DNA of 16,137 bases from JAENVT01 sp031412355 (GTDB lineage: Bacteria; Actinomycetota; Acidimicrobiia; Acidimicrobiales; Ilumatobacteraceae), in NCBI GenBank assembly GCA_031412355.1, contig JANOCR010000170.1:1-16137 (forward strand). Reading direction: 5' to 3'. Positions 1 to 6,589 of the stretch are shown here, piece after piece; position 1 is the first letter of the stretch, and every line of letters starts with the position of its first letter. A model generated the notes under the pieces. It was not told the origin of the DNA, did no database searches, and was given only the letters and a program-made list of their open reading frames with translations. Both the position numbers and the translations under genes were made by a program.

Positions 1-131
1 CTGAGATCGCACGAGAGCTCTACGTGTCGCCGAACACCGTGAAGACGCAGTGCAACGCGATCTACCGCAAGCTCGCTGTCACCAGCCGGCACGCCGCCGT
101 GCAGGCCGCTCGCGAGCACCGCCTGCTCTGA
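1..131 (+). CDS. LuxR-family transcriptional regulator, C-terminal end (partial)
   Basis: The frame is open from base 3 to a TGA at 129-131 and encodes about 42 residues. They contain the recognition half of a LuxR/GerE helix-turn-helix: EIARELYVSPNTVKTQ, then the typical IYRKLAVTSRHAAV stretch and a short AREHRLL tail. This is the usual end of NarL/LuxR or LAL-type (MalT-like) regulators, which bind DNA through this domain. The N-terminal sensor part lies outside the window, so the signal and subfamily are unknown. It ends 127 bases before the ECF sigma gene on the same strand. Whether it controls that operon cannot be told from the sequence. Confidence 0.85.
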   Translation, partial: EIARELYVSPNTVKTQCNAIYRKLAVTSRHAAVQAAREHRLL

Positions 132-207
132 GGGTCAGGCGCCGCCATGGATCGATCGATCTGCTGGTTTGGTGAACCGCTGGGGCGAGTTGGCGCGACA
201 GTGGGGT

Positions 208-236
208 GTGCCTCCTGAGCGCGTGCCTGCTGAGCG
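208..236 (+). repeat. Imperfect 14-bp direct repeat before the ECF sigma start
   Basis: GTGCCTCCTGAGCG (208-221) and GTGCCTGCTGAGCG (223-236) match at 13 of 14 positions with a 15-base period. They lie just upstream of the preferred ATG at 259. If translation starts further upstream, the repeat would encode VPPER-VPAER. If not, it could be a tandem regulator site. Both readings are inference. Confidence 0.5.
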
Positions 237-258
237 AAGTCCTTCGAGTGTGGCCTCG

Positions 259-774
259 ATGTCCGACGACCAGCTGGTCGCGGCCATCGCCGGCGCCAGC
301 AACGACGCGCTCGCCGAGCTGTATCGCCGTCACGCCCCGTGGCTCCTCGCCCGTTTGCGCCACCGGTGCGCCGACGACGGCATCGTCGCCGAGGCCCTGC
401 AGGACACGTTTGTCGCCGTGTGGAAGGCGGCCACGTCGTTCGATGGCCGCGGCGCGGCGGGCGCCTGGCTGTGGGGTATCGCCATCCGCCAGCTCATCGG
501 CAAGTTGCGCAAACGCCATCCTGAGCCGATGGTGCTCGACGAGCGATGGGGCCGTGCGGTAAGCGCCGAGGAACTCGTCCTGTTCGGTACCGAGCACGGC
601 GACCTCGCCGGCGCGCTCGACCGCCTGTCGCCGGAGTTGCGTGCCGTCGTTCAGGCCACCGTGCTCGACGGTCTGACCACCCGCGAAGCAGGCCACCTGC
701 TCGGAATTCCCGCCGGCACCGTGAAGTCGAGAATGACGCGCGCCCGCGCCGAGATGAGAGGAGCACTGGTATGA
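259..774 (+). CDS. ECF-type RNA polymerase sigma factor
   Basis: A 171-residue protein if started at ATG 259. The frame also permits TTG/GTG starts at 169/172, but the extra 30 residues look unlike the family. Sigma region 2 is visible as LAELYRRHAPWLLARL, then EALQDTFVAVWKAA and GAWLWGIAIRQLI. Sigma region 4 is visible as LDRLSPELRAVV, then the helix-turn-helix LTTREAGHLLGIPAGTVKSR. ECF sigma factors direct RNA polymerase to a small regulon and are usually held by an anti-sigma partner. Its stop overlaps the ATG of the next gene (ATGA at 771-774), and that gene encodes a zinc-finger anti-sigma-like membrane protein. The pair therefore probably works together and may control its own operon. 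The inducing signal is unknown. Confidence 0.9.
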   Translation: MSDDQLVAAIAGASNDALAELYRRHAPWLLARLRHRCADDGIVAEALQDTFVAVWKAATSFDGRGAAGAWLWGIAIRQLIGKLRKRHPEPMVLDERWGRAVSAEELVLFGTEHGDLAGALDRLSPELRAVVQATVLDGLTTREAGHLLGIPAGTVKSRMTRARAEMRGALV

Positions 775-1595
775 GCTGGCATCTCAGCCCAACATCCGCG
801 AAGGACTACATCGGGCAGCGCCACAGCGGGTCGACCGTGGCCTCTATCGAGTCACACCTACCGACCTGCGGCGAGTGCCGGCGGTTGATCGCGGACGTGA
901 CCACGGCCGCGAATGAGCCGCTGCTCGATCAGGTTTGGCAGCGCGTCACGATCGCGCTCGACGACGTCACCCGCCCATGGAGCGAACGGGCCCTCACCCG
1001 CGTCGGGCTCTCCCCCGAGACCGCTCGCCTACTAGGCGCCACCAGCCGGGCCCGGTTGTCGTTCCTCCTCGCCATGTTGCTGACGGTCGGTATCGCGATC
1101 GTCGCCGCTCACGGCGGCCGCGATGCCGAGTTCGGCGCATTCCTGTCCGTCGCCGCGCTCGGCCCCCTTGTGGCGACCGCGTTGGCCTTCGGTCGCCGCG
1201 TCGATCCCGCGCACGCCCTTGTCACCACTACACCGACATCGGTGTGGCGGATCGTGCTGCTGCGCACTGCGGCCTCGCTCATTCCCGCGGTCGCCATTAC
1301 CGGTCTCGCCAGCCTCATCGTGCGCGAGCGCGGGTGGGTGGCGGTTGCCTGGCTGCTGCCGGGTATCGCCATGGCGGTCGTGTCGCTCGCCCTGTCGATC
1401 TGGGTCCCGATCGAGCACGCTGCGCTCGGCCTGGCCACCGCGTGGATCGCCGCCCCGGTTGTCGCCTTGCGACCTGCGGGAGAACTGATCGACACCACCG
1501 CCGGATTAGGCCAGCTCGTCGCCATCGGCGCAGCCACCCTGGCCGCGCTCGTGATCACTTATAGCCGTTCAACCCTCGACTTTCGGGAGACATGA
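771..1595 (+). CDS. Anti-sigma-like zf-HC2 domain fused to a multi-span membrane domain
   Basis: A 274-residue protein. The N-terminus carries the H-x3-C-x2-C signature of zinc-binding anti-sigma domains (H29, C33, C36, in HLPTCGEC). After a soluble linker come about six hydrophobic segments, near residues 96-113, 121-140, 160-184, 190-212, 215-233 and 245-263. Typical anti-sigma factors have a single membrane span, so this protein is unusual. The membrane part could sense state in the bilayer or interact with the ABC transporter encoded downstream. The start is fixed by the ATGA overlap with the sigma gene, and the stop overlaps the ATPase start in the same way (1592-1595). The anti-sigma role is inferred from the motif and gene order. 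No family was recognised for the membrane part. Confidence 0.8.
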   Translation: MSWHLSPTSAKDYIGQRHSGSTVASIESHLPTCGECRRLIADVTTAANEPLLDQVWQRVTIALDDVTRPWSERALTRVGLSPETARLLGATSRARLSFLLAMLLTVGIAIVAAHGGRDAEFGAFLSVAALGPLVATALAFGRRVDPAHALVTTTPTSVWRIVLLRTAASLIPAVAITGLASLIVRERGWVAVAWLLPGIAMAVVSLALSIWVPIEHAALGLATAWIAAPVVALRPAGELIDTTAGLGQLVAIGAATLAALVITYSRSTLDFRET

Positions 1596-2467
1596 TGGAC
1601 ACCTTTGACCTGACGTACGTCCACGTCCACCAGCTGATCAAGTCCTACGGGCGCCAGACGGCGCTCGACGGTGTGTCGCTCGACCTCGGCCCCGGCATCA
1701 CCGGCCTGCTCGGCCGCAACGGAGCCGGCAAGACGACGCTGTTGCGCATCCTCGCCACCGGATTGGCATCCTCGAGCGGCGTGGTGCGCGTGCTGGGCGA
1801 GGACCCCCACGACGCCGCCGGGCGGATCGCCATCCGCCGCCAGCTCGGCTACGTGCCGCAGGAAAGTGCGCTGTACGAGAGCTTCACGCCATTCGACTTC
1901 GTCGACTATGTGGCAATCCTGAAGGAGCACACCGACCGCGCCGACCGCCACGCCGAGGTGCGCCGCGTCCTCGACGCGGTCGATCTCGGCGACGTGACGC
2001 GTAAGAAGATCCGCAAGCTGTCGGGCGGCATGAAGCGGCGCGTCTCGCTCGCCCAGGCCCTGCTCGGCGATCCCCGCCTGCTCGTGCTCGACGAGCCGAC
2101 CGTCGGCCTCGACCCCGAGCAGCGACTGCGGTTCCGGCAGCTGATCTCGCGCCACGCCGACCGGCGATGCGTCGTGCTCTCGACCCACATGACCGAGGAC
2201 GTCGAAGCGTTGTGCGACCGAGTCATAGTCATCAACGAAGGGGTCGTCCGCTTCGACGGGACGCCGGTCGAGCTGACCGACACCGCCCGAGGCAACGTGT
2301 GGATCGCCGACCGGCCCGACCCGGGCGCGCTCGTTTCGTGGCGCACCGGCGAGGGCCGCCATCGCCACATCGGCTCGGCACCCGCGGATGCCGAGCTCGT
2401 CGCCCCGACCCTGCAGGATGGCTACCTCCTGCTGTCGGGCGGGCTCAGCGAGGAGGTGGCGGCGTGA
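1592..2467 (+). CDS. ABC transporter ATP-binding protein
   Basis: A 291-residue nucleotide-binding subunit with all core motifs: Walker A GRNGAGKTT (41-49), Q-loop glutamine Q90 (GYVPQES), signature LSGGMKRR (143-150), Walker B LLVLDEP with catalytic E168, and the H-loop H199 in STHMTED. The short GLLGRNGAGKTT form and the D-loop LDPEQR resemble ABC-2/export-type ATPases (CcmA, NatA-like). It should energise the two membrane proteins encoded immediately downstream. A good ribosome-binding site (GGGAG, 1585-1589) precedes ATG 1592. A second ATG follows directly at 1595. The C-terminal about 80 residues after the ATPase core are typical accessory sequence. The substrate cannot be told from the sequence. 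Confidence 0.95.
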   Translation: MMDTFDLTYVHVHQLIKSYGRQTALDGVSLDLGPGITGLLGRNGAGKTTLLRILATGLASSSGVVRVLGEDPHDAAGRIAIRRQLGYVPQESALYESFTPFDFVDYVAILKEHTDRADRHAEVRRVLDAVDLGDVTRKKIRKLSGGMKRRVSLAQALLGDPRLLVLDEPTVGLDPEQRLRFRQLISRHADRRCVVLSTHMTEDVEALCDRVIVINEGVVRFDGTPVELTDTARGNVWIADRPDPGALVSWRTGEGRHRHIGSAPADAELVAPTLQDGYLLLSGGLSEEVAA

Positions 2468-3345
2468 ACGCCGAGCTCGCCCTGGCCCGAGTCGAAGGCA
2501 CCCGCCTGTTGCGCAACCCGTTGGTGTGGCTCGCTGTCATCCCGTCGGCGTTGTGGGTCAGCGAGGCCAAAGCCGGGCTCGACCGACGAGAAGCCGAGGA
2601 CCTCGTCTACCTGCTGAACGGCTACGCACTACTGCTCCCCGGCTTCGCCGCCGTGGTCGTGACCACTCTCGCCGTACTGCGCAGCCGGGTCGCACACGCC
2701 GACGACCTGCTCGACACACTGCCCGTCGGGCGGGCGCAACGATCCGTCGCGCACGGGTGGTCGACGGCGGCCAGCGCACTGTACGGCGTCATCATCATCG
2801 CCGCCGCCTACCTCTTCCTATGGCCTTCGTCGGCGCCCGGCTTCTTCTCCGACGACTCGGCGCCGTCCATCCTCGAAGTCTCCCGTCCCAATGTCGCCCA
2901 GATGCTGCAGGGACCGATCGCGCTCGCCGCCGTCGCCGCCGGGGTCGTGGCGCTCGTGCGCTGGGTGCCGACGTGGCTCGTCGCCGTTCCCCTGTTCTTC
3001 CTGCTGTTCATCCAAGGCCTGTGGTTCGGGATCTTCAACGGCGAGTCGACCTCGTGGTTCACGTGGCTGTGGCCTTTGTCGACCGGTGTTGTGCAGGACG
3101 GCTGGATCGGCGGGTGCGGCGAGGGCGAGGCCTGCCAAATGTTGCTCACTGGCTTCGACCGGACCACACCGTGGTGGCACCTCGGCTACCTCCTCGCGCT
3201 CGGTGTGTGGTTCGTCACGATCGCCGTACTGCGCCACCGCCGCGACCGGGCAGTGTGGACGGCGTTCGCAGTCTCGCTCGCCGCAACGATCGGCTTCGTG
3301 CTGATCCAGGCAGCGGTCTACATGCGGCCGCTGTACACGCAATGA
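2464..3345 (+). CDS. ABC-type membrane protein (putative permease), first of two
   Basis: A 293-residue protein starting at GTG 2464, which overlaps the ATPase stop (GTGA). It has about seven hydrophobic segments: PLVWLAVIPSALWV, the stretch around YALLLPGFAAVVVTTLAV, YGVIIIAAAYLFLW, IALAAVAAGVVALV, WLVAVPLFFLLFIQGLWF, LGYLLALGVWFVTIAVL, and a last one before the C-terminus. Between the fifth and sixth is a loop with two cysteines (GGCGEGEAC) that may lie outside the cell. Translational coupling to the ATPase argues that it is the membrane partner. I do not recognise a named family. A substrate role in export or membrane stress response is only inferred from the ECF context. Confidence 0.8.
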   Translation: MNAELALARVEGTRLLRNPLVWLAVIPSALWVSEAKAGLDRREAEDLVYLLNGYALLLPGFAAVVVTTLAVLRSRVAHADDLLDTLPVGRAQRSVAHGWSTAASALYGVIIIAAAYLFLWPSSAPGFFSDDSAPSILEVSRPNVAQMLQGPIALAAVAAGVVALVRWVPTWLVAVPLFFLLFIQGLWFGIFNGESTSWFTWLWPLSTGVVQDGWIGGCGEGEACQMLLTGFDRTTPWWHLGYLLALGVWFVTIAVLRHRRDRAVWTAFAVSLAATIGFVLIQAAVYMRPLYTQ

Positions 3346-4163
3346 GCCCCACGTCCCTCGACTGGCATGTCCTGCGCCGCCTGCCGCTCACGACGCTTGG
3401 CGCGGCGGCGCTGCTGTCGGGCGGCTTCGTGTGGGCGTGCGCGACACGCCGGCAGGAGGGCGTCCAGCTCGTCGGCTACCTGCGCTGTCCCACGGTCGTG
3501 CTGGCGGCGTCCGCCGCCCAGTTCCTCGACGACGTCGGCGCTCCTCTCCTTGACGTCACTCCACGCGGACGGGCCCGCCGACGCGCCGTCGACGCCCTCG
3601 TCGCGCTCACGCTCGTGCTCTCAGCATGGGTGGCCGTGGCGGTGGTCGGCTTCGTGCTCGTCGACCGTGCCCACCTGCTCCCCGACCACTTCCCGTGGGG
3701 CGCCAGCCTGCTCGAGGTGGCGGCGCTGACCATGCTCGGATTCGTAATCATGACCGTCGTCGCACAACTGACGGGGCCGGGCAGCGGCGGCCGAGTCGCG
3801 CTGATGATCGGCGTAGCCGCCGTGGGCAGCCTCGCCATCTCTCGGACGAACACTTGGCTCTGGCCGACGGTGCCTTCCGACAGCGCCTGGCGTGACGCCC
3901 ATTTGCGCTGGGCGGTGCTCGCCGCCATGGCGCTCGGCACGCTCATCGCGCTGTCGCGCGACCCAGCGCGGCGCAGCCTCATCGCGGCTCGCCGCGTGGT
4001 CCGAGCCCACACTGGCCCCGTACCAGCCGGAGCCGGTCCACAGCGAGGAACTCGTGCTGGAGCTCGGGCGGAAGATCGTCGTACGGGCTGGCTTGGCTGG
4101 CGTGGGCGCGGATCGCCGCCCAGCGCGTCGGCAGGTGCGCCGCGACATCGATCGTCAAGGTGA
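3342..4163 (+). CDS. ABC-type membrane protein (putative permease), second of two
   Basis: A 273-residue frame whose ATG overlaps the previous stop (ATGA, 3342-3345). Membrane segments are seen near residues 16-34, 84-107, 122-143, 151-167 and 187-204. Residues 1 to about 220 look like a real membrane protein. From about residue 213 the frame runs antisense through the end of the PIG-L gene, and the tail is Arg/Gly/Pro/Ala-rich with no membrane or domain character. The natural end may therefore have been near base 4000, with the stop lost. It is probably the second membrane subunit of the transporter. Confidence 0.75.
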   Translation: MSPTSLDWHVLRRLPLTTLGAAALLSGGFVWACATRRQEGVQLVGYLRCPTVVLAASAAQFLDDVGAPLLDVTPRGRARRRAVDALVALTLVLSAWVAVAVVGFVLVDRAHLLPDHFPWGASLLEVAALTMLGFVIMTVVAQLTGPGSGGRVALMIGVAAVGSLAISRTNTWLWPTVPSDSAWRDAHLRWAVLAAMALGTLIALSRDPARRSLIAARRVVRAHTGPVPAGAGPQRGTRAGARAEDRRTGWLGWRGRGSPPSASAGAPRHRSSR

Positions 4164-4719
4164 TGTCCTCGTCGGGTGTACCCAGCTCGCCGATCGAAAG
4201 GTAGGCGTCGCCGCCACCGGCGCTGCGCATGTGTTCCGCCCAGCGCGCCATCGACGAACGCGCCAGGCACCAGAGGTAGGTGGCGGCCGGCGGCTGCTTC
4301 GCGGTGTCGACCGCGGCCAGCGTGGCGTCGCGGATCATTGCGTGGTCGCGGTGACCGTCGCTCGCGTCGAGCGTGACGACAACGTCGGGACGCAGGTCGT
4401 CGATGACGGTACGCACCTGGGCCGCGACGTCGGACAGCTTCGCTGCGGCCAGGGTGCCTGATTCGGGGCCTCCGGACATCCCAGAGTCGGCGTAGTCGAG
4501 GACATGTAATCGTCCGACGCCGAGGAGTCCGGCGGCCGTCCGCAACTCGGCCTCCCGCAGCGCCGCGAGATCATCGGTGCGGATCCGGCTCTCGCCGGCT
4601 TCGCCGCGAGTTGCACAAAGCACGGCCGTCTCGTTCCCGTCGGCCGCCGCGCGAGCAAGGACGGATCCGCACCCGAACGACTCGTCGTCCGGGTGCGCGA
4701 TTACGACAAGTAGAAGCAT
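3979..4719 (-). CDS. PIG-L family deacetylase (LmbE-like)
   Basis: A 246-residue protein. It has the two zinc-binding signatures of the PIG-L/LmbE family: AHPDDES (H9, D11, D12) near the N-terminus and GHRDH (H123, D125, H126). Members remove acetyl groups from N-acetylglucosamine-type sugars. In Actinobacteria the family includes MshB and Mca of mycothiol metabolism, but nothing here shows which substrate is used. The ATG at 4719 shares one base with the stop of the upstream cupin gene (TGATG), so the two are translationally coupled. The 3' end overlaps the convergent permease gene by 185 bases. The last about 12 residues (GQCGLGPRGEPR) look non-conserved. Confidence 0.9.
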   Translation of the reverse strand: MLLLVVIAHPDDESFGCGSVLARAAADGNETAVLCATRGEAGESRIRTDDLAALREAELRTAAGLLGVGRLHVLDYADSGMSGGPESGTLAAAKLSDVAAQVRTVIDDLRPDVVVTLDASDGHRDHAMIRDATLAAVDTAKQPPAATYLWCLARSSMARWAEHMRSAGGGDAYLSIGELGTPDEDITLTIDVAAHLPTRWAAIRAHASQASPYDDLPPELQHEFLAVDRLRLVRGQCGLGPRGEPR

Positions 4720-5179
4720 CAGACAAGTTTGATGCCTGTGCGAGCGGTGAGAGCGATCAGGCGCTCTTCGTCCGGCGGCCCCGGCTGGGGGAGGACCCGC
4801 GCCGTGGCCGGCTGGCCCATGCCGAGGAAGAAGTCCTCGAGGTTGTCGGACGGCTTGCCTGAGCAGATCACGAGCATCCTGGCCGTGTCGGTGAGGACAC
4901 GGAGCAGGTGCGCCGCGCCCCGGGCTACGAACGCGAACGTTCCGGCGTAGCCGTGACGACTTTGCCGTCGACCTCGAACTCGACTTCGCCGTCGAGGATG
5001 TAGAAGGCCTCGTCCTCATCCACCTGCACGTGCATCGGCGGTTTCGAAGCCGCCGTTACCAGATGCTCGGTGAGGCTGTAGGCGCCGCCGGTTTCACTCG
5101 TGCTGGCTACGGTCGTCCTCAGGGCATTGAAGAACCAGGTGGCCTCGCCCTCGTCGCGGCCTCGGATTTTCTGTGACAT
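4719..5179 (-). pseudogene. Cupin-domain protein gene, interrupted by a single-base frameshift
   Basis: The first frame runs from ATG 5179 (MSQKIRGRDEGEATWFF) through the cupin core (PPMHVQVDEDEAFYILDG, then EVEFEVDGKVVTATP) and stops at 4925. Adding one base in the CCGG at about 4942-4945 restores the second half, GTFAFVARGAAHLLRV, then ARMLVICSGKPSDNLEDFF to LTARTGIKLV and a TGA at 4719-4721. The repaired protein would have about 153 residues, normal for a single-cupin protein. The restored H in RGAAH and the P-G turn fit cupin motif 2. The stop overlaps the PIG-L ATG by one base. The break is either a real mutation or a one-base sequence error. The repaired reading is clear. Confidence 0.85.
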
Positions 5180-5702
5180 CTCCCCGCACCACCACCGCGT
5201 ACGCCCTCCTCGGCCTGCTCTCGCTGCGCTCGTGGACGACGTACGAGCTCGCCAAGCAAGTCCAGCGTTCACTTGGCTGGTTCTGGCCGCGCGCCGAACG
5301 GAAGCTCTACGACGAGCGAAATGACCGGCAACCGACCCTGCACCGTCTACGCGGTGACTCGGAAAGGGAGGAGCGCGCGCTGCGGCAGTGGCTCGGCGCG
5401 CCGCCGGCGCCTCCGACGCTCGAGTTCGAGGGAATGATCAAGGTCTTCTTCGCCGACGGTGGGACGTTGGAGCAGCTTCGGGCGACGACGTGCCATTTCC
5501 AGAACGGCTTCACCTCAACACGCTCGGACTGCGATTCATCATCGACCACGAGACGTCGATCCGCGCGTGGGCACGATGGGCTCTCGACCAGACCGCCGAG
5601 TGGCGCTCGACGACCGACCCCGGATCCTGGGATCACCGCCAGGTGCTGTCCTCGCTCTCGCGAACGAGCACGAGAGTCGGTGAGCCCAATCCACTAGCCT
5701 GA
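5173..5702 (+). pseudogene. PadR-family transcriptional regulator, broken
   Basis: The first segment, from GTG 5173, reads SPRTTTAYALLGLLSLRSW and TTYELAKQVQRSLGWFWP to KLYDE. This is the classic PadR winged-helix N-terminus. It then breaks: the next piece EMTGNRPCTVYAVTRKGRS lies in another frame (5318 to about 5379), with about 14 expected residues missing before it. The first frame resumes at 5380 with LRQWLGAPPAPPTLEFEG. A third switch near 5485-5495, with about 40 residues missing, leads to PFPERLHLNTLGLRFIIDHE and WARWALDQTAEW to the TGA at 5700-5702. PadR proteins are repressors that often control the divergent neighbour, here the cupin/PIG-L pair. With this many lesions it is unlikely to be functional. 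Confidence 0.85.
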
Positions 5703-5725
5703 CGGGGTTGACTGGGGGTCTACAC

Positions 5726-6571
5726 GTGAACGCTGACACGGCATCGATCGATTCGACCAGCGTCCGTCCAGTCACGAGTCGCGAGCCCCGCGGCCGTGCG
5801 TGGAGTGCCATCGGGTTCGCCGTGCTCTATGTCGTGGGCTTTGTTCCGCTGGGCGACTTGCTCGGCAGCTTCGGCGACCCGGACGCGGCTTTTGTCGACT
5901 ACTTCGCGAAGGACAGCAACCGGATCGGCGCAGTCCTCGGCGGCGTCGGGGTGGCGCTTGCAGGTCTGGCCTTCCTATGGTTCCTGTCCAACTTGCACTC
6001 GTCCGTCGAACGCGTTGGGCCGCTCCCAGGATTGGTCACGGCGGCTGGCACCACGTTCGTCGTGTTGCTGCTGACCGGTACAGCGGCGTTGGTGACGGTG
6101 CCCTATGCCCGAACGTTCGGCGGCGCCTATGGCGACGACTCGGTGCTCCTCTCAGGCGAGGCACTGCTTCCGCAGCTCGGATACGTCCTCCTCGCGGTGT
6201 TGGCGATGTGGACGGCCGCGGTGTTCATCTTCGCAACCACGCTGGCGGCGCGCGCGAACGGTTCCTTTCCCCGTTGGCTTGTGCGGTTGGGCTTCGTGGC
6301 GGCAGTGTTCGTGTTCTTCCTCGGCTCCTCCGTCATGGGTCTACTGGGCGTTCCGGTCTGGGCCTTCGCTGTCGGTGTCCACTGGTTCCAACGCCGACCC
6401 GACGTTCGCGACAGTCTGACTGCCGGACGGCGGGCAAAGCTCGAGCCAAGGTCCTCGCCACCTACATACTCACCTTCAAGCTCTGACCCGGTCACTCGCG
6501 AAGACACGCAGCACGCTCTCGGTGAGCGTGAACTGGCAGAATTCACCCGACGGTCACGGCGCAAGTTGTGA
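5726..6571 (+). CDS. Hypothetical multi-span membrane protein
   Basis: A 281-residue protein from GTG 5726. A G-rich ribosome-binding site (GGGGGT, 5714-5719) supports this over the TTG at 5708. About six hydrophobic segments are visible: around AIGFAVLYVVGFVPLGDLL, IGAVLGGVGVALAGLAFLWF, LVTAAGTTFVVLLLTGTAAL, LGYVLLAVLAMWTAAVFIFA, and two closely spaced ones in LGFVAAVFVFFLGSSVMG and LLGVPVWAFAVGVHWF. The C-terminal about 55 residues are hydrophilic, with a Ser/Pro-rich stretch and many Arg/Glu. I do not recognise a family beyond general actinobacterial conserved membrane proteins. It starts 24 bases after the PadR remnant and ends 18 bases before the DsrE-like gene, and it is intact in a region of broken genes. 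Confidence 0.7.
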   Translation: MNADTASIDSTSVRPVTSREPRGRAWSAIGFAVLYVVGFVPLGDLLGSFGDPDAAFVDYFAKDSNRIGAVLGGVGVALAGLAFLWFLSNLHSSVERVGPLPGLVTAAGTTFVVLLLTGTAALVTVPYARTFGGAYGDDSVLLSGEALLPQLGYVLLAVLAMWTAAVFIFATTLAARANGSFPRWLVRLGFVAAVFVFFLGSSVMGLLGVPVWAFAVGVHWFQRRPDVRDSLTAGRRAKLEPRSSPPTYSPSSSDPVTREDTQHALGERELAEFTRRSRRKL

Positions 6572-6576
6572 GCGAC

Positions 6577-6582
6577 TACGAT
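6577..6582 (+). promoter_or_regulatory. Possible -10 element for leaderless transcription
   Basis: TACGAT fits the actinobacterial TANNNT -10 pattern and lies seven bases before ATG 6590. Transcription would then begin at or next to the start codon. The AGGA at 6586-6589 touches the ATG and is too close to act as a normal ribosome-binding site. No clear -35 is seen. Confidence 0.4.
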
Positions 6583-6589
6583 CGCAGGA

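Noticed and set aside
546..770. Extended start for the anti-sigma-like gene at 546
   Set aside because: The extra 75 residues are Arg-rich antisense-frame sequence inside the sigma gene. The ATGA overlap at 771 gives a natural start.
6127..6564. Long - strand frame opposite the membrane protein
   Set aside because: Arg/Thr/Ser-rich shadow with no start signal. The + strand frame has clear membrane segments and a ribosome-binding site.
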